A DNA stretch of 64,000 nt, taken from Pseudomonas mosselii (lineage in GTDB: Bacteria; Pseudomonadota; Gammaproteobacteria; Pseudomonadales; Pseudomonadaceae). Numbering within the stretch: the first letter of the stretch is position 1; each line of letters starts with the position of its first letter. Of the stretch, positions 12,388 to 21,654 are shown piece after piece. The notes beneath the pieces are model-generated. The model was not told the origin of the DNA, searched no databases, and saw only the letters and a list, made by a program, of their open reading frames with translations. The translations under genes and the position numbers were made by a program. The DNA lies in the NCBI RefSeq assembly GCF_019823065.1, contig NZ_CP081966.1, positions 5,549,501-5,613,500 on the forward strand, given 5' to 3'.

Positions 12388-12552
12388 ATGAGCAAGAAGC
12401 CGAAAAAGCACGGCCCCAACAAGGCCAAGTCCATCGTCGCCCAACCGCTGTTCCGCTGCCGCCAGGAACGGCCGGAAAAAGGCAAAGGCAGCTACCGCCG
12501 CGAAGCCTTCCAATCGAGAGATTGGGAGGCTTCCTGCTTTATGGCGGCATGA
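12388..12552 (+). CDS. arfA: alternative ribosome-rescue factor ArfA
   Basis: This 54-codon gene encodes a protein with the ArfA signature PLFRCRQERPEKGKGSYRR (residues 20-38) followed by WEAS (46-49). ArfA recruits release factor 2 to ribosomes stalled on mRNAs lacking a stop codon, as a backup to tmRNA. A 14-bp hairpin inside the frame (12502-12533) lies just before the stop, the arrangement by which arfA mRNA is shortened so that its own product is normally degraded through tmRNA. ATG at 12388 has CCGGGA upstream. Confidence 0.9.
   Translation: MSKKPKKHGPNKAKSIVAQPLFRCRQERPEKGKGSYRREAFQSRDWEASCFMAA
12502..12533 (+). promoter_or_regulatory. arfA: intragenic arfA hairpin with GAGA tetraloop
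   Basis: The arms 12502-12515 and 12520-12533 pair over 14 bp with one G-U pair and a GNRA loop (GAGA). The hairpin sits upstream of the arfA stop codon at 12550. In Escherichia coli and Haemophilus the equivalent element is an RNase III site or terminator that yields nonstop arfA mRNA; the short CTGCTTT after the stem could support termination. Confidence 0.75.
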
Positions 12553-12613
12553 AAGGCATGAAATGCGCAGGCATGGTATGGTCGGCACCTGACCTGCAAT
12601 TCTGGATCCGTGC

Positions 12614-13927
12614 ATGCCCTCTCGTCTCACTCTCCGCTGGCAACCCCGCCAGCTGATCGCGGCCACAAGCTTCATCCTGCTCGTCGCCTGCGCCGAGAAA
12701 CCCACCGCCGCCGACGCCCTGCCGCTGGCGCCCGCCCAGCCCGCTCCCGTCGTCACCCTGCCCGGCACCGCGCCCGAGGCAAGCAGTGAAATCCAGCCCC
12801 TGCAGACCTTCGCCCAATGGCAGGCCGGCTTCCGCCAGCAAGCCCTGCAGGCCGGTATCAGTGCCAACCTGTTCGACCGCGCCTTCCTCGGCGTCACCCC
12901 GGACATGGACGTGATCAAGGCCGACCGCAGCCAGCCCGAGTTCACCCGCCCGGTCTGGGAATACCTGGACGGCGCCCTGTCGCCACTGCGCGTGCGCAAC
13001 GGCAAGAAACTGCTCGAGCAAAATGCCGAGCTGCTGGCCCGCATCGAGCAGCGCTACGGTGTCGATCGCCAGGTCCTGGTCTCGGTATGGGGCATGGAAA
13101 GCAACTTCGGCCAGTTCCAGGGCAGCAAGTCGGTGATCCGCTCACTGGCCACCCTGGCCTATGAGGGCCGCCGCCCACAGTTCGCCCAGGACCAGCTGAT
13201 CGCCGCCCTGCAGATCCTGCAGAACGGCGACATCCAGCCCGACGCGATGCGCGGCTCCTGGGCCGGCGCCATGGGTCAGACCCAGTTCATCCCGACCACC
13301 TATCTTACCCACGCGGTGGACTTCGACGGTGACGGCCGCCGCGACATCTGGAACAGCACCGCCGACGCCCTGGCATCCACCGCGCACTACCTGCAGGCGT
13401 CCGGCTGGAAGCGTGGCCAGCCTTGGGGCTTCGAAGTGCAGGTGCCCGCCGGCTTCGACTACTGGCTGGCCGATGGCAGCCAGCGCAAGAGTGTCAGCGA
13501 ATGGCTGCAGCTGGGCGTGAAACTGCCTGCCGGTACCACGCTGCCCGCCGGCAGCAGCCAGCTGTCCGCCGCCCTGCTGCTGCCTGCGGGCGCCCGTGGG
13601 CCGGCGTTCCTGGTGCTGGACAACTTCCGCGCCATCCTCAAGTACAACAATTCGTCGTCCTACGCGCTGGCGGTCAGCCTGCTGGGAGATCGCTTCTACG
13701 GGTGGGGGTTCATTGCCGGCAGCTGGCCGAAAGAAGACCTGCCATTGAGCCGCAGCGAACGAATCGAGCTGCAGACCTTGCTCAATGCCAAGGGGCATGA
13801 AGCAGGCAATCCGGATGGGATCATCGGCGCCAATACCCGCAAGGCGATCCGCACTGCCCAGCAGGCGCAGGGTTGGCCAGCGGATGGGTATCCGACGCAC
13901 AAGCTGCTAGATAGCCTGCGTCGCTAG
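12614..13927 (+). CDS. lytic murein transglycosylase (MltB-type with peptidoglycan-binding domain)
   Basis: The 437-residue protein is a predicted outer-membrane lipoprotein (lipobox LLVAC, cysteine near residue 26). An SLT_2/MltB domain spans about 65-350, with the catalytic glutamate in SVWGMESNFGQFQG and the GSWAGAMGQTQFIPTTY segment. A peptidoglycan_binding_1 domain closes the protein (about 370-435: LQTLLNAKGHEAGNPDGIIGANTRKAIRTAQ, shown here as a description of the pattern around GxIGxxTRxAI). It cleaves glycan strands to 1,6-anhydromuropeptides. It is transcribed alone after arfA. Confidence 0.93.
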   Translation: MPSRLTLRWQPRQLIAATSFILLVACAEKPTAADALPLAPAQPAPVVTLPGTAPEASSEIQPLQTFAQWQAGFRQQALQAGISANLFDRAFLGVTPDMDVIKADRSQPEFTRPVWEYLDGALSPLRVRNGKKLLEQNAELLARIEQRYGVDRQVLVSVWGMESNFGQFQGSKSVIRSLATLAYEGRRPQFAQDQLIAALQILQNGDIQPDAMRGSWAGAMGQTQFIPTTYLTHAVDFDGDGRRDIWNSTADALASTAHYLQASGWKRGQPWGFEVQVPAGFDYWLADGSQRKSVSEWLQLGVKLPAGTTLPAGSSQLSAALLLPAGARGPAFLVLDNFRAILKYNNSSSYALAVSLLGDRFYGWGFIAGSWPKEDLPLSRSERIELQTLLNAKGHEAGNPDGIIGANTRKAIRTAQQAQGWPADGYPTHKLLDSLRR

Positions 13928-13935
13928 AGGAACGC

Positions 13936-13990
13936 GGGGGCGCTCTGCGCCCCATTCGCGGTACAGACCGAATTGGGCTGCCAAGCAGCC
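13936..13990. terminator. double hairpin between convergent genes
   Basis: Two hairpins lie between the transglycosylase stop and the ldcA stop: GGGGCGC/GCGCCCC at 13936-13952 and GGGCTG/CAGCCC at 13974-13990. They probably end transcription from both sides. Confidence 0.5.
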
Positions 13991-13999
13991 CAAGCGATC

Positions 14000-14938
14000 T
14001 CAACCCCTGAACAGATCCTGCAACAGCACCAGACTCTGCTCTTCGGCATCCAGCCGCACTTTTGCACCCAACGGCAAGCACACATTCGGATCACAGTGCC
14101 CACTGCGCCACCCGGCCAGCACCGGCACCCCGAGCGGACCGAAGATATCCAACAGCAGCGGCGTCAACGCCGCCACCGTGATCCCGGCAAAGTCCCCCAC
14201 CAGCACTCCTCGCACCCCTTCCAGCTTGCCGGCCAGGCGCAGCTGGGTCAGTAGCCGGTCGACACGGTAGAGCGGCTCGTTGACGTCCTCGATAAACAGG
14301 ATGCTGTCCTGGGTATCGACTTGCGCCAGCGTCCCCAGCGTGGCACCGAGCAGCGACAGGTTGCCACCCACCAGACGCCCGCTGGCAGCCCCGGGCACCA
14401 CGCTGGTGAGCGGGAACTCGACAGGATGGCCAATAGCATCGCCCGCCCCCAGACGCCCCCGCAATTGCCCGAACAGTGAGCTGACGGTCGGCTCAAGCTT
14501 GCCCCCCAGCAGGTCGGCATTGAGCATGGCGCCATGGAAGGCCAGCATCCCGGCATGTCGGTTGAGCGCCGAATGCAGGGCGGTGATGTCGCTGTAACCT
14601 ACCAACGGCTTGGGATGGCGACGGATCAGTTCGAAGTCGATGCGGTCCAGCAGGCGCATGCTGCCGTAACCGCCGCGCATGCACAGGATGGCGTCGATAT
14701 CCGGGGCACTGAACGCATCGTGCAGGTCGCGCAGGCGCTGCTCGTCGCCGCCGGCAAGGTAACCGTCCGCCTGCAGCACTCCAGGGTAGATGCGGCATTG
14801 CTGACCACGCTCTTCGAACCATTGACGGGCCTTGTCGGTATCCAGCCGCGCCGGCCCAGCCGGTGCGACGATGGCGAAGCAGGCGTTGTCAGGCAAGGCC
14901 TTGGGCAACAGGTATTCAGCAGTTTCCAGGCAGTTCAT
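14000..14938 (-). CDS. ldcA: LD-carboxypeptidase (S66 family)
   Basis: LdcA removes the terminal D-alanine from recycled tetrapeptides in the cytoplasm, the step that lets murein peptides be reused. The nucleophile is S93 in MRGGYGSMRLLD, and the later GWRSGHCDPNVCLPLG segment carries the catalytic histidine. At 312 residues it matches Pseudomonas LdcA. It is convergent with a lytic transglycosylase, which produces the fragments that enter this recycling pathway. Confidence 0.93.
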   Translation of the reverse strand: MNCLETAEYLLPKALPDNACFAIVAPAGPARLDTDKARQWFEERGQQCRIYPGVLQADGYLAGGDEQRLRDLHDAFSAPDIDAILCMRGGYGSMRLLDRIDFELIRRHPKPLVGYSDITALHSALNRHAGMLAFHGAMLNADLLGGKLEPTVSSLFGQLRGRLGAGDAIGHPVEFPLTSVVPGAASGRLVGGNLSLLGATLGTLAQVDTQDSILFIEDVNEPLYRVDRLLTQLRLAGKLEGVRGVLVGDFAGITVAALTPLLLDIFGPLGVPVLAGWRSGHCDPNVCLPLGAKVRLDAEEQSLVLLQDLFRG

Positions 14939-15040
14939 CGCGCCACTCCTTGCAGCTTGTCGCTTGAAACAGATCGCTCAAAAACAAAAATGCCGATGCC
15001 GCCTTCCGGCGCGCATCGGCATGTCCCGCTCAAGCCCGGT

Positions 15041-16057
15041 TCAGAGCTTGATCTTGGCTTCGTGGGCCTGCTGATCGGCGTGGTACGACGAGCGCACCAG
15101 CGGGCCGGAGGCGACGTTCTTGAAGCCCATCTTGTAACCTTCCTCGGCGAACCAGGCGAAGGTGTCCGGGTGCACGAAGCGCTGTACCGGCAGGTGGTTG
15201 CGCGACGGCTGCAGGTACTGGCCGAGGGTCAGCATGTCGATGTCGTGCTCGCGCATCCGGTGCATGACCTCGATCACCTCGTCGTCGGTCTCGCCCAGGC
15301 CCAGCATCAGGCCGGACTTGGTCGGCACGTGCGGGACCATCTGCTTGAACTTCTGCAGCAGGTCCAGCGACCAGTCGTAGTCCGAGCCAGGACGCGCGGC
15401 CTTGTACAGGCGCGGCACGGTCTCGAGGTTGTGGTTGAACACGTCCGGCGGGGTCTGCGCGGTGATTTCCAGCGCCACGTCCATGCGCCCACGGTAGTCC
15501 GGTACCAGGGTTTCCAGCTGGACGCCCGGCGACAGCGCACGGATTTCGCGGATGCAGTCGGCGAAGTGCTGGGCACCGCCGTCACGCAGGTCGTCGCGGT
15601 CCACCGAGGTGATCACCACGTACTTCAGACGCAAGTCGGCGATGGCGATGGCCAGGTTCTTCGGCTCGTCCAGGTCCAGGGGCTTCGGACGGCCGTGGCC
15701 AACGTCGCAGAACGGGCAGCGGCGGGTGCAGATGTCGCCCATGATCATGAAGGTCGCGGTGCCGCCGGAGAAGCACTCGCCCAGGTTCGGGCAGGAGGCC
15801 TCTTCGCACACGCTGTGCAGCTTGTGCTTGCGCAGCAGTTGCTTGATGCGGTCGACCTCCGGCGAAACCGGGATGCGTACGCGAATCCAGTCGGGCTTTT
15901 TCGGCAGCTCTTCGGTGGGGATGATTTTCACCGGGATGCGCGCCACCTTCTCGGCGCCGCGCAATTTCACGCCGGCCTCGACTTTTTTGGGCGCAGGGCG
16001 CGGAGTCACGTCTTGCGTGGGGATCAGGTTCGGCACGGCTTCTTGCACAGTTGTCAT
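15041..16057 (-). CDS. lipA: lipoyl synthase
   Basis: LipA is a radical-SAM enzyme that inserts two sulfurs into octanoyl groups on lipoyl domains. Both iron-sulfur motifs are present: the auxiliary-cluster triad [12 protein letters not shown] and the SAM-cluster CTRRCPFC (CxxxCxxC) followed by DVGHG. The 338-residue length is normal. It lies 2 nt after the lipB stop, so lipB and lipA form one transcript. Confidence 0.97.
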   Translation of the reverse strand: MTTVQEAVPNLIPTQDVTPRPAPKKVEAGVKLRGAEKVARIPVKIIPTEELPKKPDWIRVRIPVSPEVDRIKQLLRKHKLHSVCEEASCPNLGECFSGGTATFMIMGDICTRRCPFCDVGHGRPKPLDLDEPKNLAIAIADLRLKYVVITSVDRDDLRDGGAQHFADCIREIRALSPGVQLETLVPDYRGRMDVALEITAQTPPDVFNHNLETVPRLYKAARPGSDYDWSLDLLQKFKQMVPHVPTKSGLMLGLGETDDEVIEVMHRMREHDIDMLTLGQYLQPSRNHLPVQRFVHPDTFAWFAEEGYKMGFKNVASGPLVRSSYHADQQAHEAKIKL

Positions 16058-16059
16058 AA

Positions 16060-16710
16060 TCAGTCGATTCCGCCCGTGAGGGTCGTCTGCTCAGCATAGT
16101 CGAGGTGCCTGACCAGCTGTCCGCGCAGCCTCGTCCTGACCTCGTCGAGTTCGATCGGGCCTGCCAGGTCACGCAGCTGGGTCATGGCCAGCCCCGCATA
16201 CCCACAGGGGTTGATTCGGCGGAATGGCGCAAGGTCCATGTCCACGTTCAGGGCAAGGCCGTGGAAGGAACGACCGTTGCGAATTCGAAGGCCAAGGGAC
16301 GCGATCTTCGCGCCATCGACGTAGACGCCCGGGGCATCGGGCTTGGCCGCGGCCTGCACACCGTAGCTGGCGAGCAGGTCGATGAGCGTCTGCTCGATGC
16401 GGCTGACCAGCTCGCGCACGCCGATGCTCAGGCGCCGCACATCCAACAGCAGGTAGGCCACCAGTTGGCCGGGGCCGTGGTAGGTGACCTGGCCGCCGCG
16501 GTCAGTCTGCACCACCGGGATTTCCCCCGGGATCAGCAGGTGCTCGGCCTTGCCGGCCTGGCCCTGGGTGAATACCGGCGGGTGCTCGACCAGCCAGACT
16601 TCGTCCTGACTGTCCGGGCCGCGTTGCTCGGTAAAGCGGCGCATGGCCTCCAGCACCGGTTCATAGGGCTGCAGGCCAAGATCGCGAATACCGAGCACAC
16701 CGGACATCAC
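16060..16710 (-). CDS. lipB: octanoyl-[ACP]:protein N-octanoyltransferase
   Basis: LipB moves octanoate from acyl-carrier protein to lipoyl domains, supplying the substrate of LipA. The catalytic cysteine is in [14 protein letters not shown] and the lysine in [15 protein letters not shown]; the [16 protein letters not shown] signature is intact. The 216 residues are normal. Its start overlaps the end of ybeD by 4 nt, and lipA follows directly. Confidence 0.96.
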   Translation of the reverse strand: MMSGVLGIRDLGLQPYEPVLEAMRRFTEQRGPDSQDEVWLVEHPPVFTQGQAGKAEHLLIPGEIPVVQTDRGGQVTYHGPGQLVAYLLLDVRRLSIGVRELVSRIEQTLIDLLASYGVQAAAKPDAPGVYVDGAKIASLGLRIRNGRSFHGLALNVDMDLAPFRRINPCGYAGLAMTQLRDLAGPIELDEVRTRLRGQLVRHLDYAEQTTLTGGID

Positions 16711-16982
16711 AGCACCATTTTCACGATGCCGGTGGCACGCAGGGCACTGTTGATGTCGTGCAGCTGGTTCTCGCTCTCGGCAACGATATGCAGTTGTACC
16801 GTAGTGTACTTGCCTTCCTTGCTCTGGCGCTCGGCCAGGGTCGACAGGTCGACCTTGGCGTGCTTGCTGAGGATCTCGATCACGGTGTCGCGGAAACCGA
16901 CAACGGTGTCGCCGATCACCTTGATCGGGTAGTCCTCGCAGGGGAATTCGATCTTGTGCGACTTGACGTCTTCTTCGCTCAT
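16707..16982 (-). CDS. ybeD: DUF493 family protein YbeD
   Basis: This 91-residue protein matches the small DUF493/YbeD family: [15 protein letters not shown] at the N-terminus and the ACT-like end [14 protein letters not shown]. The fold resembles ACT regulatory domains; a regulatory role in lipoate metabolism has been suggested from its conserved position before lipB. It overlaps lipB by 4 nt. Confidence 0.9.
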   Translation of the reverse strand: MSEEDVKSHKIEFPCEDYPIKVIGDTVVGFRDTVIEILSKHAKVDLSTLAERQSKEGKYTTVQLHIVAESENQLHDINSALRATGIVKMVL

Positions 16983-17055
16983 GGCGGAAACGGCCTCGTA
17001 AGCCGTGGCAGCAACATCGCCCCCGCCTGGTTCACGGGGGCGTGCAGGTCACGTA

Positions 17056-18216
17056 TCAGTTGAACAAACCGTAGAAGAACAGGCGGATGCTATCCCACAT
17101 ACGGCCGAAGAAACCAGCTTCCTCCACGCCGTCGAGGGCGATGAGGTCAGCGCTGTGAACCACTTTCTCGTCCAGTTTGACTTCCACTTTGCCGATCACG
17201 TCACCTTTGGCGATTGGAGCGGTCAGTTGCGGATTCATGGTCATCGAAGCCTGGAGGCGTTTCAATTGGCCTTTAGGCATGGTCATGGTCAGGTCGTTGG
17301 CCAGGCCGGCTTTCACCTGATTGGTCGCGCCTTTCCATACCTGGGCCTGGGTCAGCTCGGTACCTTTCTGGTAGAAGGTCTGGGTTTCGAAGAAGCGGAA
17401 ACCGTAGGTCAGCAGCTTCTGGGTCTCGGCGGCGCGGGACTGCTCGCTGTTGGTGCCGAACACCACGGCGATCAGGCGCTGGCCGTCACGCACGGCCGAG
17501 GCGACCATGCAGTAGCCGGCTTCGTCGGTGTGGCCAGTCTTCAGGCCATCGACGGTCTTGTCGCGCCACAGCAGCAGGTTGCGGTTAGGCTGCTTGATGT
17601 TGTTCCAGAAGAACTCTTTCTGCGAGTAGATGGCGTAGTGCGCCGGATCTTCGTTGATGATCGCGCGCGCCAGCAGGGCCATGTCGTGGGCCGAGGAGTA
17701 GTGGTCCGGGTTCGGCAGGCCGGTCGGGTTCATGAAGTGGCTGTTGGCCATGCCCAGGTCGGCGGCGGTCTTGTTCATCATGTCGGCGAAGGCGTCTTCG
17801 CTGCCGGCGATGTGCTCGGACAGGGCGACCGAGGCATCGTTGCCAGACTGGATGATGATGCCGTGCAGCAGGTCGCTGACGGTCACCTGGCTGCCGACCT
17901 TGATGAACATGCGCGAACCGCCGGTACGCCAGGCGTTCTCGCTGACGGTCACCGGGTCGTTCTCGCCGATCTGACCGCGACGGATGTCGAGGGTGGCGAT
18001 GTAGGCGGTCATCAGCTTGGTCAGGCTGGCCGGCGGCAGGCGTTCGTCACCGTTGTTCTCGACCAGCACGTTGCCGCTGGACGCGTCCATCAGTACATAG
18101 GACTTGGCGGCCAGTTGCGGTGGTGCCGGCATCATCTGCTCCGCTGCGAACGCAGCGGGCATGATCATCAGCAGAACGGGCAGGCAAAGTCGTTTGGCAA
18201 GGTTGGTGATGTTCAT
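17056..18216 (-). CDS. dacA: D-alanyl-D-alanine carboxypeptidase (PBP5/6)
   Basis: DacA trims pentapeptide side chains of peptidoglycan in the periplasm. A signal peptide (about 1-24) is followed by the penicillin-binding motifs SLTK (SxxK, in PASLTKLMT), SGND (SxN) and KTGH (KTG). The C-terminal end GFFGRMWDSIRLFFYGLFN is an amphipathic helix that anchors the protein to the membrane. Length is 386 aa. It is the first gene of a leftward block that continues with ybeD and lipBA. Confidence 0.96.
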   Translation of the reverse strand: MNITNLAKRLCLPVLLMIMPAAFAAEQMMPAPPQLAAKSYVLMDASSGNVLVENNGDERLPPASLTKLMTAYIATLDIRRGQIGENDPVTVSENAWRTGGSRMFIKVGSQVTVSDLLHGIIIQSGNDASVALSEHIAGSEDAFADMMNKTAADLGMANSHFMNPTGLPNPDHYSSAHDMALLARAIINEDPAHYAIYSQKEFFWNNIKQPNRNLLLWRDKTVDGLKTGHTDEAGYCMVASAVRDGQRLIAVVFGTNSEQSRAAETQKLLTYGFRFFETQTFYQKGTELTQAQVWKGATNQVKAGLANDLTMTMPKGQLKRLQASMTMNPQLTAPIAKGDVIGKVEVKLDEKVVHSADLIALDGVEEAGFFGRMWDSIRLFFYGLFN

Positions 18217-18409
18217 CCGTCTCTCGTAAATCGCTAATGGTCTGATGTTCCGTGGGCAAGTTCGTTTGCCCAGCGCCCCGTCAGTCTAGTTTTATGGCCG
18301 ATGGCCTGGCCCGACAGTGCGACGTAATGCCGCTGCGGGCAAAAGCGGGCATTGTACATGTCATTGCCCGGCAATTCATGAACAAACCGACAGGTCGGCG
18401 TGTCGATTC

Positions 18410-18476
18410 ATCGCGGGGCAAGCCCGCTCCCACGCCATCTGCAAGGCGGAACGTGGGAGCGGGCTTGCCCCGCGAT
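18410..18476. repeat. long perfect inverted repeat between dacA and rlpA (REP-like)
   Basis: Arms of 25 bp (18410-18434 and 18452-18476) are perfectly complementary around a 17-nt loop. The GGGAGCGGGCTTGCCCCGCG core belongs to the dispersed intergenic repeat common in P. putida-type genomes. It ends 5 nt before the rlpA stop codon and probably serves as a transcript terminus for rlpA. Confidence 0.75.
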
Positions 18477-18481
18477 TGGTC

Positions 18482-19480
18482 TCAATCAGTGACGACCTTG
18501 GCCTGGCCGAGATTGGCCAGGCGAATGCTGTCCTGCGCCTGCTGGATCTCACCCTGGCTGTTGATCGGCCCCAGGCGCACCCGGTGCAAGGTCTGCTGGT
18601 TGCGCACCACCGAGCTGATGAACACCGGTGCGCTGACCATGGTGCTCAGCTTCGAGCGCAGCAACTCGGCAGCATCCGGATTGGCAAACGCGCCCACTTG
18701 CAGGATGCTGCCACCGCTGGCGTTCGGCACGTTGTTGCCACCCACCTGCACCGGCACCACCGGCGCCGCGTGCTGTTGCGGCGGCGGGGTCCACTGCTCG
18801 ACCCGACCGGTGCTGGCAGGAAGCGGCTGGGCCTGGGCCACCTGCGGCTCCTTGAGCACCATCGGCGGCTGCTGGCCACGCTGGGCCCACCATTGCTGCG
18901 GATCGATGCCTTCGACGCGTACATGGGCAGTGCCGATCTCGGCATAGCCGAGCTTCTTGGCCGCGGCGTAGGACAGGTCGATGATGCGGTCGGAGTAGAA
19001 CGGGCCACGGTCATTGACCCGCAGGATCACGCTACGGCCGTTGGCCAGGTTGGTCACCCGCACGTAGGCAGGCAGCGGCAGGGTCTTGTGCGCCGCGCTC
19101 ATGCCATACAGGTCGTACAGCTCACCGTTGGCGGTGTTCTGCCCATGGAACTTGGTGCCGTACCAGGAGGCAGTACCCTCGGCGCGGTAGTTGCGCGAGT
19201 CCTGCATCGGGTAGTAGGTCTTGCCCAGCACCGTGTAGGGGTTGGCCTTGTAGTTGCCGGTATGCACGGTCGGCGTGGCGTCGGGGATCTTGTTCACGTC
19301 CACATCCCACCAAGGCGCGCCGTCCTTGTGCGCGCGGTTGATATCCAGGCCCGGCTGCGCACGCACGGTGTTGCCGCTCTGCGGGGTGGAGGGCCGGCTC
19401 GACGAGCAACTGGCCAGTACCAGGCCGACGGCGACGCAGGTGAGCAGTTTTGCGGTATTGACGGTGAAGAGTTCGCGCAT
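18482..19480 (-). CDS. rlpA: septal-ring lytic transglycosylase RlpA
   Basis: RlpA cleaves peptide-free glycan at division septa. It begins as a lipoprotein (lipobox VLASC), then has a double-psi beta-barrel (GTASWYGTKFHGQNTANGE, ending LRVNDRGPFYSDRIIDLS) and a C-terminal SPOR domain (about 255-332: LQVGAFANPDAAELLRSKL) that binds denuded glycan. The 332 residues are typical of Pseudomonas RlpA. The start lies next to the mltB stop, so the two are co-transcribed. Confidence 0.95.
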   Translation of the reverse strand: MRELFTVNTAKLLTCVAVGLVLASCSSSRPSTPQSGNTVRAQPGLDINRAHKDGAPWWDVDVNKIPDATPTVHTGNYKANPYTVLGKTYYPMQDSRNYRAEGTASWYGTKFHGQNTANGELYDLYGMSAAHKTLPLPAYVRVTNLANGRSVILRVNDRGPFYSDRIIDLSYAAAKKLGYAEIGTAHVRVEGIDPQQWWAQRGQQPPMVLKEPQVAQAQPLPASTGRVEQWTPPPQQHAAPVVPVQVGGNNVPNASGGSILQVGAFANPDAAELLRSKLSTMVSAPVFISSVVRNQQTLHRVRLGPINSQGEIQQAQDSIRLANLGQAKVVTD

Positions 19481-20491
19481 TTACTTGACGCCCCGTGCCA
19501 GAACCAGCTGTTCCGAAAGCTGATGCACCGCCATGGCATACATCACGCTGCGGTTGTAGCGAGTGATCGCGTAGAAGTTTTTCAGGCCCATCCAGTACTC
19601 GGGGCCATCCGCGCCTTCCAGGCGGAAGGCGGTGACCGGCAGATCATCGCGCAACGCATCATGACCCGACCAGCCCAGCGCCCGCAACTGCGCGACAGTC
19701 CTGGTCGGCTCGATGCCGGTGGTCAGGCCTTCGTCGGCCCGCGCGCCGGCCACGTCGGCGCGGCTGACCACAGGCTCCCCGGGCACCCAGCCGTGGCGCT
19801 TGAAGTAGCTGGCGACACTGCCGATGGCATCGTCCGGGTTGTTCCAGATATTGATGTGGCCGTCGCCGTCGAAGTCCACGGCATAGGCGCGGAAGCTACT
19901 CGGCATGAACTGCGGCAGGCCCATGGCGCCGGCGTAGGAACCCTTGAGCGTAAGCGGATCGAGCTGTTCCTCGCGGGCCAGCAGGAGGAACTCGCGTAGC
20001 TCCTTGCGGAAGAATTCGGCCCGCGGCGGGTAGTCGAAACCGAGCGTGGACAGGGCATCGATGACCCGGTAGTTGCCGGTGTTGCGGCCGAAGAAGGTCT
20101 CCACGCCGATGATCGCGACGATGTATTGCGCCGGCACACCGTATTCCTGCTCGGCGCGGGCCAGCACGGCTTCGTGCTGGCGCCAGAAGTCCACACCGCG
20201 GGCGATGCGCGCGTCGGTGATGAACATCGGGCGGTACTCCTTCCACGGTTTGACGCGCTCGGCCGGCCGCGAAATCGCGTCGAGGATCGCCTGCTTGCGT
20301 TGCACCTCGCGGAACACGCCCATCAGCTGCTCCCCGGCAAAGCCGTAGTCGCGGGTCATCTCGCCAACGAACTCGGCCACCTGCGGCGAGCCATCGTAGT
20401 CGCCGGCATTGGCCTGCTGGATTGCGCCGAACAGCCCCATCGCGCCGAACCACGGCGCCAGGCGGGCAGCCCAGCCACGCACTGCTTGCAT
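19481..20491 (-). CDS. mltB: lytic murein transglycosylase B
   Basis: MltB cleaves glycan between MurNAc and GlcNAc. The catalytic glutamate is in IIGVETFFGRNTGNY, and GSYAGAMGLPQFMPSSFRAYAVDFDGDG is the conserved SLT_2 core. The start ATG at 20491 (MQAVRGWAARLAPWFG) gives 336 residues with a signal peptide ending near QQANA; the frame is open far upstream but overlaps rodA there. This is the second MltB-type enzyme in the window; unlike the one at 12614 it lacks a binding domain. Confidence 0.94.
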   Translation of the reverse strand: MQAVRGWAARLAPWFGAMGLFGAIQQANAGDYDGSPQVAEFVGEMTRDYGFAGEQLMGVFREVQRKQAILDAISRPAERVKPWKEYRPMFITDARIARGVDFWRQHEAVLARAEQEYGVPAQYIVAIIGVETFFGRNTGNYRVIDALSTLGFDYPPRAEFFRKELREFLLLAREEQLDPLTLKGSYAGAMGLPQFMPSSFRAYAVDFDGDGHINIWNNPDDAIGSVASYFKRHGWVPGEPVVSRADVAGARADEGLTTGIEPTRTVAQLRALGWSGHDALRDDLPVTAFRLEGADGPEYWMGLKNFYAITRYNRSVMYAMAVHQLSEQLVLARGVK

Positions 20492-20508
20492 GAAATTCTT
20501 CACCTTTT

Positions 20509-21654
20509 TCAAACCTGTGCAATCCACTTGCGGTGCGTATGGATCGACATGAGAACGCCAAACGCTGACAGCAGCGTCACCAACGAAGTTCCGCCATAGC
20601 TGATGAAGGGCAGCGGCACGCCCACCACGGGCAGGAGGCCGCTGACCATACCGATATTGACGAACACATAAACAAAGAAGGTCATGGTCAGGCTGCCCGC
20701 GAGCAGCTTGCCGAACAGGGTCTGGGCCTGGGCCGTGATCATCAGCCCGCGGCCAATCAGCAGGATGTAGATCAGCAGCAGCAGACAGATGCCGACCAGG
20801 CCGAACTCCTCGCCGAGCACGGCGATGATGAAGTCGGTGTGGCTTTCCGGCAGGAAGTCCAGGTGCGACTGGGTGCCCAGCAGCCAGCCCTTGCCAAACA
20901 CCCCGCCCGAACCGATCGCCGCCTTGGACTGGATGATGTTCCAGCCGGTGCCCAGCGGGTCGCTTTCCGGGTCGAGAAAGGTCAGTACGCGCTGCTTCTG
21001 GTAGTCGTGCATGACGAAGAACCACATCGCCACCGCCACCGGCACCGCCGCAGCGATCACGCTGACGATCCAGCGCCAGCGCAGCCCGCCCATGAACAGC
21101 ACGAAAGCGCCGGAGGCGAGGATCAACAGCGCCGTGCCCAGGTCCGGCTGGCGCACGATGAGGATGAACGGCACGCCAATCAGGACCAGGCTGATCGCCA
21201 CATGCTTGAGGTGAGGCGGCAAGGTGCGCTTGGACAGGTACCAGGCGATGGTCGCCGGCATGATGATCTTCATGAATTCCGAGGGCTGGAAGCGGATCAC
21301 CCCGGGAATGTTGATCCAGCGCGTCGCGCCCATGGCGTTGTGGCCCATGACGTCCACCACGACCAGCAGGAACACCCCGGCCAGGTAGGCCAGCGGCACC
21401 CAGCGCGCCATGAAGCGCGGCTCGAGCTGGGCGATGATGAACATCGACACCAGGCCGATGCCGAACGAGCTGGCCTGCTTCATCAACAGGTCCCAGTTCT
21501 TGCCGCTGGCCGAATACAGCACGAACAGGCTGCCAGCGGCGAGCGTCAGCAGGATGAGCAGCAAGGGGCCGTCGATATGAATGCGCTGCAGGAAGCTGGC
21601 GCGCCTGCGCATCACGTCCTCGCTGGAGAGCATGCGGTCGAAGTTGTTCTTCAC
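20509..21654 (-). CDS. rodA: rod-shape SEDS glycosyltransferase RodA
   Basis: RodA polymerises lipid II in the elongasome. The 381-residue protein has about ten hydrophobic helices and the SEDS signature in the last third (LPVVGVPLPFISYGGTSLV). Conserved WINIPGVIRFQPSEFMK is also present. Its start overlaps mrdA by 4 nt, and the cognate transpeptidase PBP2 is encoded there. Confidence 0.97.
   Translation of the reverse strand: MKNNFDRMLSSEDVMRRRASFLQRIHIDGPLLLILLTLAAGSLFVLYSASGKNWDLLMKQASSFGIGLVSMFIIAQLEPRFMARWVPLAYLAGVFLLVVVDVMGHNAMGATRWINIPGVIRFQPSEFMKIIMPATIAWYLSKRTLPPHLKHVAISLVLIGVPFILIVRQPDLGTALLILASGAFVLFMGGLRWRWIVSVIAAAVPVAVAMWFFVMHDYQKQRVLTFLDPESDPLGTGWNIIQSKAAIGSGGVFGKGWLLGTQSHLDFLPESHTDFIIAVLGEEFGLVGICLLLLIYILLIGRGLMITAQAQTLFGKLLAGSLTMTFFVYVFVNIGMVSGLLPVVGVPLPFISYGGTSLVTLLSAFGVLMSIHTHRKWIAQV

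Noticed and set aside
18410..18476. Small RNA gene between dacA and rlpA
   Set aside because: The structure is a perfect inverted repeat of the dispersed REP type, with no promoter or other RNA features.
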